NCBI GenBank assembly: GCA_004352715.1
Contig: SCFE01000017.1
Location: 2,024,572-2,088,571, forward strand
Direction: 5' to 3'
Source of the DNA: Hofstenia miamia
Taxonomy: Eukaryota; Xenacoelomorpha; Acoela
Length of the DNA stretch: 64,000 nt
The position numbers and the translations under genes were made by a program. The notes beneath the pieces are model-generated. The model was not told the origin of the DNA. It saw only the letters and a program-made list of their open reading frames with translations, and ran no database searches. Below are positions 33,416-46,298 of the stretch, piece by piece. Position 1 is the first letter of the stretch; each line of letters begins with the position of its first letter.

Positions 33416-36400
33416 ATAATCACAAAATGGCTAGTTCAATATCTACGGAATTCTAATAGTAAGTCGGAGGCATCAATTAGGATACCACATGGTCATACTT
33501 CAAGTAGCAATACGCTAATTTTGCACTTCTACAAGAAAAATTTCGTCACATGAGAAGCGTGCCAAATATCTTTAGTAATCTACCACATGGCAGTATGATA
33601 ATAGTACGTACCCCCTCAATCTTAAGTAAAAAAAAATTACAAGAATTCGAAAGCTGTAGTAATTTGCAAAACAAAAATTGTATTTAACAAATTTATGGAA
33701 TTTCTGTTCCACAATATTTCATATATACAAATTACTTATCTCGAACTACAATTGTATTTTTAAACCGTTCTATAAAAATGAATTAGAATTTGAATGAGAC
33801 ATAAGTATGAATATTTTAGAATTCATCCTCTAGAATACGTTACAACATTATGTTGGAATTGAATACAAAACTATGGTTAATAAATAACAGGTGCCGATCC
33901 CAGAAAACCCTTCTATAATATATAATCCCATCTTAACAGGGCGGGCTGATTTACTAATTACAATAAGGAAAATGCTTGCATTCCAAGCGAAGGAAATCAT
34001 GTTCACCTCAATACAGACATTTATAATTTAATACATTTTAATATCCCCGGACAAATAATCAAGTGAAATTTATTGCTACATGTATAAATAATGAATGTAT
34101 ACTTAATTTGCCCTCCGTTCTTGTAACAAATTTATTGGTATAAAGATCAACGTTACAAAAATCTAGTTAAAAACTGTATATTAACATTTTATGTTTAATA
34201 AGCAATTAAAGTTTTAATATTGCATTGAGCCGTCAGTGATAAGCAAACAGTATAATGTAACACTTCATTGATAAAATACCTATCACATTGATAAATACAG
34301 AAGTTAGTTAAAATATTTTCACACTAGTTTAAAAATAGTCTCATTTATCAAAATTTAAGCACTGGTTTAAGAATTTGGAGTTATTAGTATTTGGCATAGA
34401 TGTTCCCATTATATAATTATTTAAATTATTCAGAGGTCGTTGTATATTATTTTATGATTTAATGCGAATGATTGCATTTCTTGAATGGGAATTATAATTT
34501 AATGACTTCCAGTAATTTTTTATTGGATAATCATCATTGCTAAGGGGCACATATTACGTACCCCAAGTTTATGACCGGGGCCCACCCAGTTACATCAAAT
34601 ATTAATTCATTTGTTAAACGTTTCAAAAAAATTTCCCTCAAATATCTTTGAACAACTATATACAGAAATCAACTATATTTCTTTGAGCACCGTATTTACG
34701 ATCAATGCGAAGTGCATTGATAATACTAAATATTAATCAAATATTTAATTATTGTTTAATCAAGATTCGAAGATATTTAAGAACACACGGAAAATTTCAA
34801 TTCTCACAACACAAGCAATATAACCAATTTTCTTATACTGAGAAAATTTGGAACACTGAATTTGTAAAAACCAAACAATACAAAATTGAGTAAACGACAA
34901 AATTGATATCTAAGCACCGCTAAGAATAAAATTGCTTTGTGTCCAATTGCGAACCTAGTTTTTTTAAAACTGCAGAAACATGGAAGACCGGTATAAAAAT
35001 AAACGTCTAAGAAGACAAAGGCATAATCAACGAGCACCATCTAAAAATAGGGTTAATAGAATGGTTATTAAACAGCTTTAACATATTTCACTTTAAATTC
35101 CACAGAGATAAAAATTACAAATGAATATTTCAACTTGCAAAAGAGGAGATTCACTTTCATGTAAATAGTTTATTGTTGCAGAATCTTACTTCAAATAGCA
35201 AGCACTGAGTAATTGGAAATGCATTAAAATAACAGTCTAAAAAGCAATTAATCACAAACATCTGTTCTACAATTTTAATTAAATCTTGACTTGCTAAATA
35301 AACCATTTAAAAACATCTGTAATTTAAAGTACCTCTCGCAATGTATGAAATTCTACTAAAATTTCAAATACGTCACCGCCTCGTACAGTAAAGTACAATT
35401 TATTTTCAAAAAACTTAAGCCTTCAGTTTGAAATAAATAGTTCGCACAACACACTTGCAAACTTGAAGGTGAGGCGATACCCTCCTTTAACATTGTCAAC
35501 GGAAAAAGTGAGAAGTAATGAGTGAATGAAAGCATTTTCCAAATAAACTTCAAATCTACTCTTAGTGTTATAAAGATGATTGGTCAAAAACGTTTAATTT
35601 ACAAGATTTTCTCAACTTCTACCTGACAGTTGACAATGTTTTGATGAAAAACATACAGTATCAAAGAGAAAAAGGCTTAAAGGAGTTAAGAAAACATATT
35701 TTAAATATTCGATAAAACAAACCTAGTTAAAAATTTCTAAAACAGGTATGGCAAAATAAATCAATACATGAATTTCAGGAAAATCTGATTAGTTTCATTC
35801 AGTAAAATTTTTGAAATACTTCTCAAAATCAGAAATTACAATACAAAAAGTGAAGTAAAATGCATAAGGTCTAGAGAATCCCCGATAAGGTTGCAATTAC
35901 ATAAAATTGGGATAAAAAATAATAACTGATTAAAAACCCTCGAAATCGACTTGCCCTAAAGCAAAATTAATATTAGCACCTACTATAACATTAATAAATA
36001 AAAACGCACTTTCACTTGCACTTGAGAAGCAATGTCAATAAGGCGAAAGATTTGTCTACAGTAGGGACAATAATGCACATAAAACGGCAGCAATAAATAA
36101 TGACAATTTTTCTCAATGAGCAACATATTAAATGACAGTGAATAACACGCGTTGGGATAACACTAAAGCAAGGCTAGAAAATTTGACAGTTTGGGCAGAA
36201 CTGTTATCGTTTAATAGAGAAACAAGTGAGGCTTGTAAATATTTGTATACATTGAGTGAATTGAATGAGTGATATCACCTACGAATGCTTTGACAAACAA
36301 CAGAAATAATCTCATTTCACAAGCAAACTACTAAAATTTTATTCATGATATAATACAATCATCGGGGATGATTTTTTAAAATTTATGTACACACACATTC

Positions 36401-37190
36401 ATTTCAAAACAACCAGAGAAACATGTTAGTTTGGAAAACATCTATCCATTGTGTAATGTTTTGTTTTCCAAAAGAATCTGATATCCAGAGTTTAAAGACA
36501 CAACATATTAGCAAAATATTGAAATCAATCAATTGGGAATTGCAGTGAACAGAAGAATACATTGGATAAACCGCTAAAGGCGCTGTCTATCAAATATTTC
36601 CTTTACATGTCACAGATTTTTTGTGAAAATAAAGGAAACAATAAGTTTTGCGAAAGTAGTTTACTCGAAACTATCACATCCTTGACATTAAAGTTTTAAT
36701 AAAACGTGGGGTTTGAAATATTCAATTTATCACTCCTCTCTGACGGAAATTGAATGTTTTTGTCGCCGTTGATGTAAACAATCAAAGCGAAGTTAAATGC
36801 GAGAAAGCTTTGTTGACTTTTGAGTCAAATTAGCAAATTCTCGACAGACGAAAATGGCATTTCCAAATTCAAATTATGTATGTTTAAAAACGTGCACTTG
36901 AATCGTTAGACCTTTGAAATGAAACAGTGTAAAAAATATTTTTGCAAACAATTAAGTTTTAATAAACAAACTTTCTATGCATAAACAATCAACAACCACT
37001 CATAACAAAATTGAAATGATTAAAATAAAAAAATAGTATATTGAGAAATAAAAGTTAAAAGTGAAACATTTAACAGCTAAGTGTAAGGAAAACAAGTTGG
37101 CTATATGCGCCGATTTGTTTTCGAGAATGTAGACTATCCAAAATTAAATCTTTATATTGATTTCAGTACTTACTTGTGATTTTAATGCTG
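33416..37190. other. Spacer and probable 3' UTR of the scribbler/ZNF609-type gene; no other gene seen
   Basis: AT-rich sequence with no recognised coding region. The first AATAAA on the minus strand after the stop codon at 37191 is at 36338-36343, a possible poly(A) signal giving a 3' UTR of about 850 bases if unspliced. Small frames at 34705-35040 and 35356-35553 look like chance. Confidence 0.4.
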
Positions 37191-37406
37191 TCACCTTGAT
37201 GAAACAGTTGTGGGAAGGGTGGCGCTCATACTGTAAGGCTGCACTGGAGCAACTGGAGGGCGCGCAGCAGCAGCTGCCGCCATTAAACCAGGATAAGCGT
37301 GGGATGAGAATTGAGGAAAATGCATATAATTAGTGGAGAGGAATGGTTTTTCACTGCCAGCGGGATATGGTGATTTGTTCAAATCTTTTTGTTCGTTTGC
37401 ATCGAC
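37191..37406 (-). CDS. scribbler/ZNF609-type gene, coding exon 7 (C-terminus)
   Basis: The acceptor TTTACAG precedes GTCGATGCA in phase 0, matching exon 6. It encodes residues 562-632: [17 protein letters not shown], then [20 protein letters not shown] and a Pro-rich end closing ...TVSSR and TGA (37193-37191). Eighteen bases past the stop a strong donor (GTAAGTA at 37173) is present, and a weaker one (AAG/GTGACA) overlaps the stop itself. A longer alternative form or a spliced 3' UTR is therefore possible. Confidence 0.75.
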   Translation of the reverse strand, partial: VDANEQKDLNKSPYPAGSEKPFLSTNYMHFPQFSSHAYPGLMAAAAAARPPVAPVQPYSMSATLPTTVSSR

Positions 37407-40400
37407 CTGTAAAACAATTATTTGAAAGCTTTAAAACAATTAAAACGTCAAGCACTAACAAAATATATTAAATGAGCACGAATGCATACAGAAAACTCAA
37501 TAAATTTCGAGACAATTGATTCAGTCATGAATCATGAATAAAATGTTCCTCGTCTGCTTGAATAAACATGCAAAAATGAGATATACTTGAATCAGATGTT
37601 GCATTGCATAGATTCAAAATAAACATTGACATTAATAAATAATAGAATTTAGTGAAACATTTAAATAGTCTGTTAGATGAGATATCCGACAGTACAACTG
37701 GCGCACTGGAAGAAGTTATTGCGGAGATCTTCCATTCAATTAACCCCATGGGCTCTGCATACCGTCAAATGAAAAAGACTTATACCATAAAACTCATCTG
37801 TGACCAATCAAAATCCAATTAAATTCATCTCATCTACTTTTAATCAATTGTTGGAATCAATTATTTTACAATAAGAACCAACTAATCGACGAAAACGAAT
37901 TGCATTAAAAAGAGAATTCAAATTATTGAAGATATTCTTATATTTTTAAAACCAACAGAATTTCGCGTAAGGAGCAAAAGTGTTTAACTAGAACTATTAT
38001 AAGAAACCATTTTGTAAAAAGAATAAAAATTAAGTTAATGGAATTGATTAATTTAGCATTTGCAGCTCTAAAAGATTGATAATAGAATTAACTTTATTAG
38101 ATTTGCTCCACGATAAATTCGTGCGCCTCTTAACGGAAATTTGAAGGAAAATTTTAAGAAATAATATATCACTTTGTTTACAAAATTGTTGACGCTTTTA
38201 TAAATATTTAATCACCAACAGAAATATATTATATTTAAATTAATAAAAATGATACATTCACGACTGATAAAATATTGAATGCAATAATGTTAGAGTTAAT
38301 TTTCTGCTAGATCTGGTTAAAAGCTGTCTATTCTCATTAGTGTAGTAGGCAAAGAATAGTGTATTGCAAAAGGAAAATCAATGTACGCATTGAAATAAAT
38401 ATTAAAAATTTAATTATTGCGAATTGTAAATGTAATATGGTGATATAGAGCTAAAGCTGAATCAGGCAAAGCACAGTGAGACAAAATAAAACAAATGTGA
38501 GGTAGACATTTATGTTATATTCAGAACCAAAATTGTGCAATTGATAGATGACAGAAAATTAATTCCATAAATTAAAATTAATCAATTATATCAGGTTTCC
38601 GACAAGGGACTTCAATTGCCTACAGAAGACATTAATCGGTTATGGTTTTCTAAAGCAATGTCTTTCAAAAGAATAAAAATCATAGTTTAGTCGAGGGTAA
38701 TTTAAAGCTAGGAGCACATAAATATACACGTAGTTTAACATACCATTTCACGAGACTCTGAAGAAACGTCTAATGAGGGATTCGTGGAAAAAGCAGTTGG
38801 TGGCCAGTTGTATGACGAAGGACGCCACTGCTCGAAACCCTGCTGACCCTGAGGCATGTAACCAGGCATTCCATACGGCTGTTGAATGAACAATCTTTGC
38901 TGTTGTGAAGGTGGCAGTTGCTTTCGCTGATTTTCGTCTATGGGGTAAGGATACATGGTATCAACTGGATAAGGATAAAAAACACTAGGTGCTGAAAACT
39001 GATTAGTGGGATTAGATTCTGCCTGTGAAGGTGATGGCGTTGACGAAGGTTTCAGAGGAGGAGATACTGCACTAGATTTCAATTTGTTCGATGAAGGTTT
39101 AACTGCGTGACTTTGTGGAATGACTTTTGCAATCTTTTTCTCGATTGTGTTCGTAGGGTTTGAGGTTGGAGGTTCTTGTGATGGAGAATGAGAGCTGGTA
39201 GCAGGTGAAGTTGTTACTGCTGTTTCCTCGGTTACTTTCTCATTATCAGAACATTTTTCTTCCGAGGATTCCTTTTTTCTAACATCAACACACTCATCAG
39301 ATTTCGTCGAACACTCACTCGTGTCGTCTCTTGGATCTGAGTCATCGCCTTCATTGAACGAACGACCATGAGCATGTGATTGGTGGTATTTTAAACCATT
39401 TTTATTTTTGTACCGTTTGCTACAAGCAGGTTCAGGACAATCGAAATAATTCAATTCAGTTGATCGTGGCCGCTTCTTACCTTCTTCAAACATGTTGTCA
39501 TGAGAATTTGTGGATTTGCGTTTTGGACGTCCGTTTGATGTAACAACAGTTGTTTCTTCTGGTACTGCAAAAAGCGGGGGTGTTTTAATTTTGTTGGGCA
39601 GAGTTGTAGCAGGAGATGATGAATTTGATTTTGAACGATAGTCAACCTCGGCAGCAATTGAATTGTTAGTAGTCCGGCCATTACGTTTAGGTGCGCGGAC
39701 TGCTGTCCGTCGAAGATCTTCGGCTGAAGGAGAATCGCATACTCTAAATGATTAATTTTAAAAAACATGGCGTTTGAATATTATCGATTAGAAAATTTTA
39801 AATATTTATATTATTTTAAACTTAAAAAAACTTCAGTATGTGAAAGCAATGTCATCTAAACACTAAATGGCTTCACACGATCCAAATCGACATACAATTA
39901 AATAAAGTCTCTGATAGAGAACCAAAAGATTTCCAACCAAACATGATAAATCTAGCAATGTTTATTTGCAAAGATTTAAGGCGATGTTTGACTATTTTTG
40001 TATTTATTGCATTTCTTATTTGTTTATTAGTTTTATAAAGAGTAATGAAACACCAATTCCGCATGCAATTAATGATTGAAGACAATAAAGGAAAGATTAA
40101 AATTAGGAATGATAAACTTGTAGTGTTAGAGTAAGAGCGATTGATACGCACGACATATAACCGCGAAATGAAAATTAACCATCCGTGCGTCACGTTTCAA
40201 ATTAAAGCAATCAACCATAACAATTTAATAGGATAACGCCAAAGTATCAAATTAGTCACAAGAAGAGCGAATAAATACTAAATATTCAATTTAAAGTCAT
40301 TTTCTGTATCACATCACAGTGCCATTACAAAGTTCAACTAACTGATTTTCTAGAGTTTCAATTTAAGGAACGCCCCTCAGAAAAATAATTTGGTGTATTT

Positions 40401-43400
40401 TTAAATATAGCTACTTTGTTAAAGTTCGTAGGCTGCCAGATTGAAAAACAATAAAAGCGGCCGCCGAAATGTAAGTAGATATCACATGGGAAGTAAATTT
40501 ATCAAGGAAACATGCATAAAACATATATACGATTATTATTCCCTTGTAGGTAACCACAAGGCGCGTATTAAATGGGAAGCAAATGTCAATAAAGAATAGT
40601 TTGCCTACGAGAGAATGTATGTTCTTTTGACAGCAAATATAAGCACATTTATTTATTAGTCAATCGTAGAGCATTGTCTAAACAGTTAAGAGCTAGACAA
40701 ACACCAACATTCATGAGGCATATAAATCCGCAAAAACCCCTCTAAGATTACACATTTTAAGTTTATATCGTTTATTCCTCTCGTAAATATACCTTTGTGA
40801 TCCCCAATCATAACGAGTACAGTCAAGAAGAGTCCCAACATAGCTTTTCCCTTTCCAAGTAATGTTGACAACCAGAACACCTAAATATAGCCAAATATAA
40901 AATTAGTAAATAGAAGATATCAATTTCACCCATGGGAAAATAGCATTGGAGGATTTAAGACTTGCGATTTATACATTATTTTAGAAAACTAAACATATAG
41001 TCATGTACGATCATTAATCTAATTATCATCCATGTATTAATAAATACTTTTGAAACATGAACAAAATTAAAGGAAGAAATAACTGCGTAATAAACCCGTA
41101 TTTTTTAAAGTATAAATAACTTATTTGACTGTAAATGTTATCACAGATTTAGGTTGAACGCGATTAGGCCGATAGCACATGTTTGTATAGAATTGATTAC
41201 ATTTAGTGTTGTTTACACAATCAACTTGTTAGGAAATTTAGCAACAAAGATTTATAACCACGCAGTACGCACCAATTACTTCAACCCCTTCTAAATTCTA
41301 CACCAGACGTTAAACAGCGGGACGATATTTACATTTAGACCTTTTAAGTAGAGCATTAAAGTTGATGTACACTTGAGCAACTCCCATACACACATATAAT
41401 CAAATTACTACGTTAAATAAAATTTGTTTAACGGAACTATTCTAACCAAATGCGCTTTCTCACCCGTAAATGGTAGTGAGGCATTGACTATACATCACAA
41501 ATTTCGCTTTATAAAGGCGTCCCTTAAAACCACTTTACATATAAATTTGCCGCAAAGGCGTGAGAAGTAAAAAACTTTTGAAAATGATTGCGAGGTTAGG
41601 ACTGATACATGAACCTACGTGCAATTATGGACAACTATATACATGATGTTATAGAATATTGTGCAATACACTTTTTTATAAGAATTATTTTTACAGTAAT
41701 CAAGGCTCAACCTTAAGATATATTTAAGAATCACCTATTTTAACGATCAAATATAATTCTAACGTTCAAAAGTATGCATTCATTATTTGAAAGGTAAAGA
41801 TAATGCATCATTAGGCCAGGAAATTGTTTAAGTTTTGTGAATGAAAATTTTGACCTTTCAAATAATGGCACCGCAAATTAGCTATTATGAATATTATTTA
41901 CCCTGAAGAAATTTAAGACTCATTTAAGAATATTTTCGGCTCCTAGTCACTGAATCATTAAGGCTTGGCTCGATTTATATAATCTCATAAAAAGAGTGTA
42001 TTAGTTATTATTATTAGTTATATTATGTGGCTTAGTTAAAATTCAAAACACTACAAAAAATTATTGAGGTACACACTCACAAATTGGAATTTTTGAAAAG
42101 CTTAATGAAATTCTTACATACAATTTCTAAGAAAATTAAAGTTAAGAATCTAAGAAATGATTAGCTGCAAATCCTAAACATCTTAACATTAAACAGCCTG
42201 GGAATTTTTGAAAATTTTTCATGATCCTATAAAAATTTTTTAAACGCTTATAGCTCAAAAACTATTAAGGGTGTGCTCAATCTGAAAGCATTACATGATA
42301 GAGGAGAGTCGCTTCTTTTTTTCGTTCAAAATCCGCGAGCTGGCTCAGTTTTACCGGGAGGTGCCCTTGCGCTAAGCCTCCGGTCGCAGGGCCCTTCGGA
42401 GTAACGTCCTCCGACTTTGCGCACGACACGCCTCTATGTTTGGAATATCTTTGCACATATCAGGAAACAGCCAAAGTTCGTCCATTGGCTCAAAACCTTT
42501 TAAATACACGAACACTAAGTATAGAGAGAATTTAAATCTTTTTCAAATATTTGAAATTTTCAAAGAAAACTTGTTAATCTTTTCAACAACCTCTGCCTGC
42601 CACAGCAATACGATTTAACAGAATTTTCAACAATGCATTAAATTATGATGCCCAATAGACCTACCCATGGCCCAAGATTTTCAAATTTGGAAATTCTTTG
42701 TAAATATGGAAAAACGGTTTGGAAATTCTTTATAAAGATGGAAAGACATTTTGTCCTTTAAAAAGGACGCCAGGCTGTTTAAGGTTAAACCAATAAGATC
42801 AATTTATTACTAGTTATAGATATAACATTCCTAAGCAATACATGATGAATGATTTGATATTTCTGCGAATGAACTGCCTTTTTATATGTCAATTACTTTT
42901 AGTTTGCGATGTTTATAAAACGTGAGATTTCCGTGTGGAAATGAAATGGTAAATTTAAAAGCTTTAACTCTAAAAAGTAGTAAACTGGAAATATGAGAAA
43001 ATGGAGGGAAAGTATAAAAGAAAGACGTGATGCATGACTGTTGTCATGAAAAATATGGAGGTTAGATTAATAGCCTCGTAAATGATCACATTACTCTTCA
43101 ATTGTCACTGAAAGTTGAACAAGACAAAATGTAAATTGAAATTATTGCTAATTTCCATTTTAGCAATCCAGCATGTTGTATAATTATTTTCCAATGTTTG
43201 GTTCCATTAACAAAATGAATGTGGCTTCCAATTTGACAAAGACACGTATTGATAGCGTGACATTATGGTGACGCATTTACTTAAATTGAATAAATAATTA
43301 ATTAGACATCGCTAAAAGTATCTATTATTTTATAATCAAATTTAAACAATGTATTTACAATTTCTAAAAAAGCAAACAGTTTATACATATTTAGTATCCA

Positions 43401-46248
43401 TAACAATATTCCACTTAAGAACATAATTAAATCAATCCGAATTTCAGTAAATACTCATTATATATTATATATAAACTCCCTTTATTCGGGTCAAATAAAA
43501 TAAAGATACTTGGATCAGCTTGCATTTCAACCCAACAATATATCAGTGATATTTTATAGTATGCTTAGCATGCTAAAAACAATACTATTTACAAAAGAAC
43601 TGTAAGCTGAAACGAGAGCAAATTATTGAAACATTTTACATATTTTAGCAAGAGCATTTCTCAGAATACGTTTTTCATAAAATTATTATCTTCTATGAAA
43701 GATTTTTGCATCGATTTATAAATTGAAGGTGAAAATCAACTGATTTTTAATGACGTTCACTCAAGTTTGAAAAAAAATGGTGGTTAAGCCCTTAAGATAT
43801 AAGCAGCGTATACTATTCAGTCTACCTAACTGCTACACTGATGAAAAATCAATTTTATCTAAAATTCAACAAGTATTTTATAAGTAGTTTAATAAAGTGG
43901 TGGTAAGATGACAATAGAAAATGTTATATTTAAAAATATAGCACTGCCACAATATCTCGCCAAGTGGTATTTTTGCTACTGACAGTAATCACTTGGCATA
44001 AAACAAAACCAGGAAAGTGTAATTGCTTTACGAAAAACAGCGACTAAATCATTTCTCTTAAAATATTGGAAAGAGTGAGCGAGAGAAATTTACATAATTT
44101 AGAAATGTAATCCTTATTTGTGGAAACGTAATCTATTAGTGAATTGTCATCTAGTTTCCGTCGCCTTTATCCTCCAAGATTAAACTAACTCTCAAAGGAC
44201 AGTTTCCTGTCAGCCATAAAAATGAATACTCCCGCCAATTTTATATGAGCTAATGATTATATATAATCATAATTATTATTCCACTATTGCGAAACTCACT
44301 TGGCTAACAAAACATCTAAAGATCATCTGTAAAAAAGCAACTGGTATTTACTTGACGGTTATCCCCTGCTTCTCCATCATACATAGAAATTTAAAATAAG
44401 GTGATTGATAAATAATTAGAGCACGAATTCAATTCATCTCAATTTAAATGAATGTTTTTCCAGCAACCTCACATTGACGAAATCAACCATTCAAAAAATA
44501 AATTGAAATTAGCTTAAAGAACGAATGCTTTTAGCTTTAAAATTGTTCTCAAACGAAATCTTCAAAAGGTTTAGTTAATGTCAATTGTTCAAACTTCACT
44601 CAGCACATTTGTTTCAAAAAGTATTTTTAAAGGATTTTTAAACATGCTTGTCATTAGCTAAATAAAGGCCTTTAAAAAAGCGATACATAGCTACTAAAAG
44701 CAGTTTTTAAATAAGTTGAACAGGTTTTAAGTTGGTATTTCTCAAAATTTAAGCACAGATTTGAGCATCCGATTTCCTTAACCCCTGTCAGGTAGAATTT
44801 TTGGGGCTCCTCGATACTGGAGGAGGACTTCCTTCTTTACCTAAATCTGAATTGGATCGTGATAGTTAAAAGGAACTCTCCACAAATGTTCCTCATATCC
44901 TAAATATCAAATCCGATAGTTCAGAAATTTCATGACGTCATCAAACACCCAAAAACTTGACTTTTTTTGAAATCAATTAAATATTGGTTTTAAATCGAAT
45001 ACATAATTTCGGGTTACATTACTCATTTTTTCATTTTTCACACTAATAGTAATAACAACAATAACAAGAAACATAAAAAAACAATATCTTGCCTAAAATG
45101 AGCTGATGTTTAGACAAAAAATTTTAGGGGCATGCACCCTAATAAAAGTTCAAAAAGTCACCAAGTCTTATACCTACAGCTCTACAACCTTTGGATCAAT
45201 CAAAAACAAAAAACGGAAGACATCTACCAGGTCGAATAGTGTTAAAATATGCAGCGCCAACTTATGTTAAGGTCTTTTATAAAACCAAATAATGTTGTCC
45301 TAAATTTTTCTAGAAATCATGAGATATGTACGCATCTATTCGTGAACAGGCTCGAGCATTTGTGCTAAAGTGTAGCTGAAGTACTTGAAAAAGTTCACGA
45401 TTTTTCATCGAAAATACTATTTTTTAAAACACTTTTAAAATTCTCACCATTCCTAAAGGCCATGGGAGGAACAAGTAATGTTAACTTTTTTATGTAGATA
45501 GACCACTCAAACCCATTGAGGCGTGTCGTACCCAAAGTTAAAGATCGCATTGCTGAGGATTAAATATGAATCCAATTCTCTATCTTGGTGTTTTGAGATG
45601 TTCGAAATCTTTAAGTGTTACAAGTGTTAAAAAATTTTCGAATAAAATCAAAAAAATCTAGAGGGTAATATTGCCGCAGACAGACAGGAGATGGGACTCA
45701 ATCCCTTCGACCAACTCTATACCTACAGCGAATGATGATAGATGTATATCAATATAAAAGAATAATGTAATCTATTTCTCTAAAACCGCAATAAAGCCCA
45801 CTAACATCGACGTGCGGTTCTATGGAATTATAATTTTTTAAATTATACATGTTAAGTTAGATTCTAAAGCAAAACGACAGAGCATTTTCAAAATGCGCTA
45901 CTCGTTAAAATGCACCCGTTTCGATTGAAAACAATTCAGTCAATTCTAACGTTAAATTCAAGTGGTTTTATTGTAATAACTTCAAAGCTTTCAATTGTCA
46001 TGTTTTGACACAAAGCGTCTTAACGAACGAATTGTTTTAAGATATTTTCAGACTAATTTCACACTAAACTTCAAACATTTTGGCAGATAAGTTGCGATTC
46101 TCGCTAGAAGGCCTTGAATATTGGTATGTATAGTAATATGGACGAACTCCTCATTTCCTTCGATTAATAAAAAGATGCTACTCAAATCTTTCATTTTGAC
46201 AACAGTTAAATTTTACTAAAGTAAAAATTACAAATTGGAATTTTCCTA

Positions 46249-46298
<50 letters not shown>

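Noticed and set aside
34540-34595. GC-richer patch with GGGGCCCACCCAG resembling a hAT terminus
   Set aside because: No inverted partner or target duplication found.
37525-37749. 74-residue minus-strand frame between exons 6 and 7
   Set aside because: Lies in the intron, has stop-bounded low-information sequence, and the exon 6 to exon 7 phase already fits without it.
40686-40880. 64-residue frame starting with [11 protein letters not shown]
   Set aside because: Wrong frame over the real exon 5; the shifted frame gives the conserved [13 protein letters not shown] sequence.
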